DNA of 5,030 nt, from contig MHFC01000130.1 of NCBI GenBank assembly GCA_001804025.1, positions 9,615-14,644 on the forward strand, written 5' to 3'. The DNA is from Omnitrophica bacterium GWA2_52_8. Lineage in GTDB: Bacteria > Omnitrophota > Omnitrophia > Omnitrophales > Aquincolibacteriaceae. Position 1 is the first letter of the stretch; the number at the start of each line of letters is the position of its first letter. The notes beneath the pieces were generated by a model that was given only the letters and a program-made list of their open reading frames with translations, searched no databases and had not been told where the DNA came from. Positions 1 through 5,030 of the stretch are shown here, in pieces. The translations under genes and the position numbers were made by a program.

Positions 1-504
1 TGCCAGCATCCGACCAAACATAGCAATATCAACAGCCTGCTTTGGCTTACCTAGAAGCTTTAATTGCTCTTCTGAAGGCGCTGTATTGGATTTCGCAATG
101 CTCTCGACAAGCGCGGCAATAGCTACCTTCTCTTCCGGACTAAAATGAGCTAACTGTTCAATATGTAAATCCTCATTTTTTTCCGTATTTTGATCCGATT
201 TTAACTTCCCAAACTGGGTGGCGATCATTTTTGCCCATTCCCGAGCTTTTTTTTCGTTCACTTTTTTGTTTTTAAGTTCGTTAAAGATTTCAACACCCAT
301 CTCTTTTGTTCTCACGCCCACATGTCCACTCATGGCTTCTTCGAACTCTGCAGAGGTTCGCCATGCTCTTTTCAGGCTTTGCGAAGAAATACGCAGGCGG
401 TTCGTTTCACCCACAAAGGCTGTTTTGGGGCGGCCGGTATCGTCGCGATTAAGATTTGCTGGCGGATAGCTGACTAAAAGATGAAGCTGTATAAATCGTG
501 ACAT
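1..504 (-). CDS. cas7: Cascade backbone subunit Cas7 (CasC/Cse4), type I-E (3' end outside window)
   Basis: Cas7 is the RAMP-type backbone subunit, six copies of which bind the crRNA spacer in Cascade and kink it at regular intervals. The frame runs from ATG at 504 without a stop to position 1, giving 168 residues, about half of the usual roughly 350-363. It starts MSRFIQLHLLVSYPPANLNRD. The segment RLRISSQSLKRAWRTS (36-51) is nearly identical to E. coli CasC RIRISSQSLKRAMRKS, which belongs to the crRNA-binding palm. VDIAMFGRMLA (158-168) matches VDIALSGRMAT of E. coli CasC. Between them, about 75-150 is a charged, lysine- and glutamate-rich helical stretch that is poorly conserved in the family, as expected for the finger/insert region. 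AGGAGA lies six bases before the ATG. The 21 bp gap after cse2 and the shared strand place it in the same operon. The frame has no internal stop or shift. Confidence 0.96.
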   Translation of the reverse strand, partial: MSRFIQLHLLVSYPPANLNRDDTGRPKTAFVGETNRLRISSQSLKRAWRTSAEFEEAMSGHVGVRTKEMGVEIFNELKNKKVNEKKAREWAKMIATQFGKLKSDQNTEKNEDLHIEQLAHFSPEEKVAIAALVESIAKSNTAPSEEQLKLLGKPKQAVDIAMFGRMLA

Positions 505-510
505 GGTTTT

Positions 511-516
511 TCTCCT
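511..516 (-). promoter_or_regulatory. Ribosome binding site of cas7
   Basis: AGGAGA read on the minus strand, six bases (AAAACC) before the ATG at 504, in the 21 bp gap after the cse2 TAA. It supports the chosen cas7 start. The A-rich spacer is compatible with strong initiation, which would suit the most abundant Cascade subunit (inference). Confidence 0.85.
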
Positions 517-525
517 ATGGTTTAA

Positions 526-1035
526 TTAGTTTTTAGCTTGCGATTTTTCAGGCCATCGGTAGGCATAGGCCCATTCTTTTTTGACATTATCCCCCCAAAA
601 TAACAGGGCATTGGCCAGCTGATTGATATTAGCTTTGTGCCCAATTATCGGAAGTGCCCGCCGCAAGCTGATAAACACATCATCCAGTGTTGGCGATTCC
701 AGCAAGCGGCGAAAACGCAGTTCGGAAACTTTCGGACGATCTCCCTCCGACATGGCTAGAGATAAGGTGCGGCCATCTTCACTTTTTACATGTGCCAGCA
801 ACCCGGCAATCGCTGCGAGGCGCTCATTTTTCCAGAATTGTGCATTGTCCGGCCAACCTGCTTTCATCATTTGCTGATAAAACCGCTGATAAGCACCCGT
901 TAACGCAACTGCTGTTAAATCATGAGCCCGACGTAACTCAGCACGCCCACCTCGGTCGTTCTCTAACCATTTCCACCAGCGCAATAACGCATGTCCTAGC
1001 GCTGATTGGGCATCAAACGATAAACTCTCTTTCAC
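526..1035 (-). CDS. cse2: Cascade small subunit Cse2 (CasB/Cas11e), type I-E
   Basis: Cse2 is the small, all-helical subunit present as two copies in Cascade. It forms the inner belly and stabilises the R-loop by holding the target and non-target strands. The product has 169 residues against 160 in E. coli. Family hallmarks are the basic GGRAELRRA segment (29-37), VSELRFRRLLE (103-113) and ANINQLANALLFWGD (135-149), followed by VKKEWAYAY. The start is GTG at 1035. No in-frame ATG lies in the short gap behind the cse1 stop, and AAGGAGAG (1040-1047) stands six bases before the GTG when measured from GGAG. The gap to the cse1 stop is 19 bp and to the cas7 start 21 bp, so it sits within one operon. 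The gene is complete, ending in TAA. The assignment rests on both sequence motifs and position between cse1 and cas7. Confidence 0.96.
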   Translation of the reverse strand: MKESLSFDAQSALGHALLRWWKWLENDRGGRAELRRAHDLTAVALTGAYQRFYQQMMKAGWPDNAQFWKNERLAAIAGLLAHVKSEDGRTLSLAMSEGDRPKVSELRFRRLLESPTLDDVFISLRRALPIIGHKANINQLANALLFWGDNVKKEWAYAYRWPEKSQAKN

Positions 1036-1039
1036 AGCA

Positions 1040-1047
1040 CTCTCCTT
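1040..1047 (-). promoter_or_regulatory. Ribosome binding site that decides the GTG start of cse2
   Basis: AAGGAGAG read on the minus strand, with GGAG six bases before GTG at 1035. The two nearby ATGs (1058 and 1054) are out of frame with cse2 and lie upstream of this site, so the site fixes the GTG as the start. Confidence 0.85.
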
Positions 1048-1054
1048 GCCACAT

Positions 1055-2713
1055 TCATGGCGTTATCTTTTGCAATTTATTAGGTTTCTTTTGCGCTTGT
1101 TCCACCGGTAATTTTAAAATCTCACTCAGCCTGTCGATTCGCTTATCCTTTTTCCAATATCCATACAATCCGCCGTTCAGGTTCCGCCATGCCTCTGCAA
1201 CCCGCCGCGGATTTTGACGCTCAATAGGAGTTACACCAACCAGCTCCGCATCAAATAATTGCTTTGCCGCTTTTATCAACGCGTCATGCCACTGCTGTCG
1301 CATAGGCATCAATAAGGGGTCGTTGTCTTCATCGCGAATTTGTTCAATCAGAATACGAAGTTGTTGATAGAATATTTTTTCTGTCTGTGCCCAGAAAGCA
1401 CTATCAACAAAACTCAGATCACCTCTAACTTCTGCGCTATCGTTGAACCAAGCTGTTTTCACAGCTGACCGCAACCGAAAAGCTGCATAGTCAGCCGCGT
1501 CTATCCATCTGGCAACTTCCCGTTGAATTAAGTTTCGTCCTTCAGTATTTCGTTCCGCTAAACTGTAAATCGGAAGCGTGGATTCATACCAGCATCGCGC
1601 TTTCATATTATCCATGTCATAACCGAATGCCCACAACCGAAATATCTTTCCCTGCAAGCGTCTACTATCAAGGGCATATGAAACAATAGAAGCAGACTGA
1701 ATTTTATTTTTCGTGTTTAGCAGACCGAGAACTATAGGTAACCAATGCTTATAGCCTATGCCACCGGGCTGCGGGTGAAGTGCTAGCATTTCACCCGATT
1801 TGTTTTCATAATACGGCGACAAGGGATGATTCCACCCGCCTTTGTAATCAAACCCTTTTGGTTTAGTAAGATAGCGAGTAATCAGCCTTTTTGATTTCCT
1901 GCCGCAAAGCTGACAAACCCCTTCGCTTACAAATTTTAAATCCAATCTAATTCTTCTAGGCATTCCCCAAAAACAATGTGCTGGATGTACGTTTTTCGGC
2001 GATGTCTTTCCACCTACCGGTTGAATGGTTGTCATTTTTTTCACCCACGGGAATATGAAACAATATTCTTTTTTATCTGCATCTCCACTCGCCGATATAA
2101 ATTGGGAACGCTCTCGTATATTTAACCACGTCACCTGCCATATTGTTTTTTCCGTTCCGGGAATAATCAAAGTAGTAAACGGACCACCACCGCGAATGGA
2201 GGTAAAGTGTCCATTGCCTCCGCCGGGTGCATTGGTTTGAAGCGTAAAAAGCGCCGTGGCGGCACAGCGTTCGCACAAAGCAGAGAGACCGCCCCTCTTT
2301 ATAAAATGATCTTTATTTTCTTTGAGGGTATTTCCACCCGGCGACTCTATCAACAAGGCTGCAATTTCATTAAACTCCTCGTCCTTCGCACCTTCCGTAC
2401 GCAAACTAAAATCCTGCATAAATCGGGCACCATCGCCGTCAAAAACAAAAGCTTCACGAACCGGCTCAAACCATTTTTTCAGCGTTTCTTCTGCCGGCGG
2501 ATTGTCATTCCATTTTTGCCATTCAGCATGACTGTCCATCGGCGTGGTAGTTTGCACTAACCCGATTAAAAACTGGATCAATGCTCCATTAAAATCCGGG
2601 CGACGTGCATCAAGCGCAATAACATCCGGCTCGGTGATTTGATAAGGCGTAATCCAATCCTGTTTTCCACCGGCACGCCGCACTGGAATCCAGGCTTCAT
2701 CCAGAAGATTCAT
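1055..2713 (-). CDS. cse1: Cascade large subunit Cse1 (CasA/Cas8e), type I-E
   Basis: Cse1 is the Cascade subunit that recognises the PAM, helps melt the target DNA and docks Cas3. The 552-residue product opens with MNLLDEAWIPVRR, the family N-terminus. GGGNGHFTSIRGGGPFTTL (164-182) matches the conserved glycine-rich segment, which in E. coli (GLRGGTPVTT region) contributes the PAM-contacting glycine loop. Two CxxC pairs, C147/C150 and C267/C270, match the four-cysteine zinc site known in CasA. WNHPLSP (294-300) and GYDMDN (364-369) align with WPHPHSP and GYRNNQ of E. coli, the latter being the PAM wedge. The part after about 385 is mostly helical-looking and should be the C-terminal four-helix bundle. 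It is about 50 residues longer than E. coli CasA (502), partly through a basic tail ending KKPNKLQKITP. The ATG at 2713 is supported by GGAAGGAG seven bases upstream and by the ATGA overlap with cas3. No frameshift is seen. Confidence 0.97.
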   Translation of the reverse strand: MNLLDEAWIPVRRAGGKQDWITPYQITEPDVIALDARRPDFNGALIQFLIGLVQTTTPMDSHAEWQKWNDNPPAEETLKKWFEPVREAFVFDGDGARFMQDFSLRTEGAKDEEFNEIAALLIESPGGNTLKENKDHFIKRGGLSALCERCAATALFTLQTNAPGGGNGHFTSIRGGGPFTTLIIPGTEKTIWQVTWLNIRERSQFISASGDADKKEYCFIFPWVKKMTTIQPVGGKTSPKNVHPAHCFWGMPRRIRLDLKFVSEGVCQLCGRKSKRLITRYLTKPKGFDYKGGWNHPLSPYYENKSGEMLALHPQPGGIGYKHWLPIVLGLLNTKNKIQSASIVSYALDSRRLQGKIFRLWAFGYDMDNMKARCWYESTLPIYSLAERNTEGRNLIQREVARWIDAADYAAFRLRSAVKTAWFNDSAEVRGDLSFVDSAFWAQTEKIFYQQLRILIEQIRDEDNDPLLMPMRQQWHDALIKAAKQLFDAELVGVTPIERQNPRRVAEAWRNLNGGLYGYWKKDKRIDRLSEILKLPVEQAQKKPNKLQKITP

Positions 2714-5030
2714 TCTATTTCTCCTTCCGCCTCTCTATTAATTTCCATTAATTGCAAGCCTGTATTCGCATCGTATTGCCACGTTAATAGTTTCGCTGTC
2801 CTGTCTGGTGTCTCGATCGTCCACGCCTGCGCACACCATTTCCCATTTTGATTTTTCTCTAGCGGCAGTAATACTGACCACTTGCCTTTATCCGGCAATG
2901 TTTCCAATGCCCGTTGATACTCTGTTAATCGCCTATTATCAGCGGGCAAAAAAGCCTTCGCTATCCACCACTCAGCTATTTGCACTGTGCTATAAGCCCA
3001 CGCATGCACGCGACTTGCCCACGGGACAAGATTTTCGCCTTCCCAACGAGATAGCACCACATTAATGCTGGATCTGCCTAATCGCGAAGGTGTTTTCGCT
3101 TCACTCCACCAATCCATGACATCGCCACGCCTATAGCCAGTAGCAAATGTCAATGTATTGCTTTTTGCCAAACTTGCTTCGGCCATCTGTTCGCCTTGCA
3201 CTGTTAAGTTTGCTTTTTGCAATCCTTCAGGAATAAATGATTCTTGCCCAAAAACATCCTCTATTAACCCGCGAGCGCCTGATGGCATGGCAATCCCTCC
3301 ATTCCGCAATGCTCTGGCTGTCAGCCACATTTGCGAAGGATCTTGATAAACAAACGTTGCTTTAGGAAATGTCTTTTTAAACCAATTCGAAGATGGCTCT
3401 TCTTCCCATTCCGGCCCATAAACAGTCATGCGTGGCGCACCACGTTGCTCACTACCATTCAAATCCGTTATTCGATTACCTTGATAATCGCGAATGTGGC
3501 GGTGCAACCTTCCCGCCCGTTGAATAATTCTGTCAATCGGTGCTAGATCAGTAACTAAGAAATCAAAGTCTACGTCCAGCGATTGTTCGATAACCTGGGT
3601 AGCTATCACCAATTTTCCCCTGCGTTTCTCGTGTACACTGTTAAAATTAAAGCTGTTCAAAATAAAGCTTTCTTTTTCAAGACGATCATTCAAAGCAAAG
3701 CGGGCATGAAACAATACAATGTTTTCTTCTGCTACAAACTTTGCCATTACCACATAAGTGTCAAGCGCATCAGTCACCGTGTTTCGTATCCAACACACAC
3801 ATTTACCTTGAGCTAATGCATTCCTAATCTGATTGATTACTTCGCTCTGTTCATGCTGATAGTCCACTTGTACTGAACGCGTAACTGCAGTGCGGGCAGC
3901 CACGGGTTCTTCATGCAGGTTTTCAGGATTGCAAGCTTGCCACCAGGTCGCCATTGGGTAAGCTTTTTGCTGGATGGCCGGGCAAACGGTATCGCGCCCT
4001 CTCGCATATGCTTTTAACAAGGCCTGTTTCATATGAACCGGTAATGTTGCAGATAACAGAATTGCACTGCCGCCAGCACGGGCGTGGAATTCAAGCAAGA
4101 CTTCTAATACACCTTGCATATAAGCATCACAGGCATGAACTTCGTCAATAATTAAAACCTTCCCAAATAAACCAAGAAGACGTAATGATTGGTGCCTACT
4201 GTGCAATACACTCAATAGCGCCTGATCAATTGTTCCCACACCAGCCTGTGACAACAACGCACGCTTGCTATGATCGGCCAGCCAAGAGGTGCAACGGGCA
4301 GAAGCCGTTTCATCCTTCTGGTCATCATCTTTTTCCGGTGCCACTGCTGGCAAAATAGTTTTCGCAAATTTTTCTACCAACTCACGGCTGCCATGCGTCA
4401 GCATCAAGTTCGCGTCACCGTCAAAAAGCTGGCGATAAACCTCGGCAACCCGTTCATACATAGCATTAGCCGTGGCCATTGTTGGAAGCGAAACAAAAAA
4501 ACCTTGCGCATTGCCTGCCGCCATCAAACGGTACGCCAAAACCATTGCAGCTTCCGTTTTCCCTGAACCTGTGACGTCCTCCAGCAAATATATCTGCGGC
4601 CCATCAGAAAGCTCAACTGATTTCACCCATCGCTGCAACGGTGAAAGAGTTTCGATTTTTGGAAACAAATCTTTAAAAACCAAACCTTTTTTTATCGCGT
4701 AAGGAATGACACCGCTTTCTTTGAGCGCTTTTTTTGCCTGCTCACGCGCATAACTCCAATAATCACTGAGAGGAATATCACCTGCTCGGTAGGGGAAATA
4801 AGTTGTGTTGGAACCCAACCAATCTGCTAAAACCACCACACCTGAAAACCACCACGATAACGACTGACTCACATGTTCAAATTTAGCGGATTCAAATATA
4901 AGAGGAATAGTAACTGTATTCTCCCCAAAAAAAAGACCGCGGATTTCATTAATAAATAACTGTACTGCTTTACGGTCATTTTTTGAGTAAAAATCCTCAC
5001 TCTCCCCGGGAAACACTTCTACTTTCGGCG
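2710..5030 (-). CDS. cas3: CRISPR-associated helicase/nuclease Cas3, type I-E (5' end outside window)
   Basis: Cas3 is the effector recruited by Cascade that nicks and then unwinds and degrades the non-target strand. The reading frame runs open to the right edge: before the GTG at 5016 it reads PKVE in frame. That GTG is therefore not the start, and an N-terminal part is missing. Numbering residues from that GTG, the end of the HD nuclease domain is seen at about 60-76 (ADWLGSN; D65 is probably the last metal ligand). SF2 helicase motifs follow in order: Walker A TGSGKTEAA (149-157, K153), motif Ia LPTMATANAMY (177-187), VGTIDQALL (260-268), DEVH (291-294), LSATLP (321-326), motif IV LFHARF (435-440), motif V ATQVIEQSLDVDFD (472-485) and motif VI QRAGRLHRH (499-507). 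A C-terminal domain fills about 540-768. E. coli Cas3 has 888 residues with its Walker lysine near 320, so roughly 160 residues lie outside. The HD histidines cannot be checked. All visible helicase motifs look intact. The TGA stop overlaps the cse1 ATG. Confidence 0.97.
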   Translation of the reverse strand, partial: PKVEVFPGESEDFYSKNDRKAVQLFINEIRGLFFGENTVTIPLIFESAKFEHVSQSLSWWFSGVVVLADWLGSNTTYFPYRAGDIPLSDYWSYAREQAKKALKESGVIPYAIKKGLVFKDLFPKIETLSPLQRWVKSVELSDGPQIYLLEDVTGSGKTEAAMVLAYRLMAAGNAQGFFVSLPTMATANAMYERVAEVYRQLFDGDANLMLTHGSRELVEKFAKTILPAVAPEKDDDQKDETASARCTSWLADHSKRALLSQAGVGTIDQALLSVLHSRHQSLRLLGLFGKVLIIDEVHACDAYMQGVLEVLLEFHARAGGSAILLSATLPVHMKQALLKAYARGRDTVCPAIQQKAYPMATWWQACNPENLHEEPVAARTAVTRSVQVDYQHEQSEVINQIRNALAQGKCVCWIRNTVTDALDTYVVMAKFVAEENIVLFHARFALNDRLEKESFILNSFNFNSVHEKRRGKLVIATQVIEQSLDVDFDFLVTDLAPIDRIIQRAGRLHRHIRDYQGNRITDLNGSEQRGAPRMTVYGPEWEEEPSSNWFKKTFPKATFVYQDPSQMWLTARALRNGGIAMPSGARGLIEDVFGQESFIPEGLQKANLTVQGEQMAEASLAKSNTLTFATGYRRGDVMDWWSEAKTPSRLGRSSINVVLSRWEGENLVPWASRVHAWAYSTVQIAEWWIAKAFLPADNRRLTEYQRALETLPDKGKWSVLLPLEKNQNGKWCAQAWTIETPDRTAKLLTWQYDANTGLQLMEINREAEGEIE
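2721..2728 (-). promoter_or_regulatory. Ribosome binding site of cse1, inside the cas3 3' end
   Basis: GGAAGGAG read on the minus strand, seven bases (AAATAGA) before the cse1 ATG. It lies within the last codons of cas3 (for ...EGEIE), and the cas3 TGA overlaps the cse1 ATG as ATGA. A strong site combined with a stop-start overlap suggests that cse1 is translated both by coupling to cas3 and by independent initiation. Confidence 0.85.

Noticed and set aside
581..609. TTGACA on the plus strand as a possible -35 box of an antisense promoter
   Set aside because: At 17 bases spacing the sequence is CAGGGC, with no resemblance to a -10 box; the hexamer is explained by conserved cse2 codons (NVKKEW).
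687..1217. 176-codon plus-strand frame opposite cse2 and the end of cse1
   Set aside because: It lies antisense to two genes with clear family motifs, has no recognisable domain or good Shine-Dalgarno, and reads as low-complexity shadow sequence.
2073..2276. 67-codon minus-strand frame inside cse1
   Set aside because: It is an alternative frame wholly inside intact cse1, with a cse1 frame that stays open and conserved throughout, so there is no sign of a frameshift or nested gene.
2207..2560. 117-codon plus-strand frame opposite the first half of cse1
   Set aside because: It is antisense to conserved Cse1 sequence, including the first zinc CxxC and the glycine-rich segment, and its translation has no family-like features.
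4270..4702. Overlapping plus-strand frames (98 and 76 codons) opposite the cas3 Walker A region
   Set aside because: They are shadows of the helicase gene; the Walker A and neighbouring motifs on the minus strand explain the sequence.
5014..5016. GTG as the start of a shortened, 768-residue Cas3
   Set aside because: The frame remains open upstream to the window edge (PKVE), no Shine-Dalgarno precedes it in the visible 14 bases, and a start here would cut the HD domain in the middle.
1..5030. CRISPR repeats, terminators or an insertion sequence within the window
   Set aside because: I found no regularly spaced direct repeats, no GC-rich hairpin followed by a T run in the two short gaps, and no transposase frame or terminal inverted repeats. 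The T runs on the plus strand are coding poly-A tracts.

Overview
The window lies inside a type I-E (Cascade) CRISPR-Cas effector operon. All of it is read from the minus strand, so transcription runs from position 5030 toward position 1. In transcription order the genes are cas3 (5' end beyond the right edge), cse1/casA (cas8e), cse2/casB (cas11) and cas7/casC (cse4; 3' end beyond the left edge). Protein coding covers essentially every base. The only non-coding gaps are 19 bp (1036-1054) and 21 bp (505-525), and each holds a Shine-Dalgarno site for the next gene.

Layout: 2710-5030 encodes the Cas3 helicase-nuclease from the tail of the HD domain through the SF2 helicase and C-terminal domains. 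1055-2713 is a complete Cse1, the large subunit that recognises the PAM. 526-1035 is a complete Cse2 with a GTG start. 1-504 is the first 168 codons of Cas7, the crRNA backbone subunit. The cas3 stop and cse1 start overlap as ATGA, and each downstream gene has its own strong AGGAG-type site. This suggests one polycistronic, translationally coupled message.

How they work together: Cas7 polymerises along the crRNA and Cse2 forms the inner belly of Cascade. Cse1 reads the PAM and starts R-loop formation, and Cas3 is recruited through Cse1 to nick and unwind the non-target strand. By analogy with the usual I-E order, cas5e, cas6e, cas1, cas2 and a CRISPR array would be expected beyond position 1, but none of these is visible here.

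Organism: the protein sequences, the strong AGGAG sites and a moderate GC content (mid-40s percent by eye) fit a Gram-negative bacterium, probably a proteobacterium. Cse1 (opening MNLLDEAWIPVRR, with GYDMDNMKAR near the PAM-wedge position) clearly differs from the E. coli K-12 CasA type. I cannot name a species. I see no frameshifts, insertion sequences, RNA genes or CRISPR repeats. This is a recognisable, apparently intact system rather than a new one; the points worth checking are details of PAM recognition, translational coupling and homopolymer tracts.
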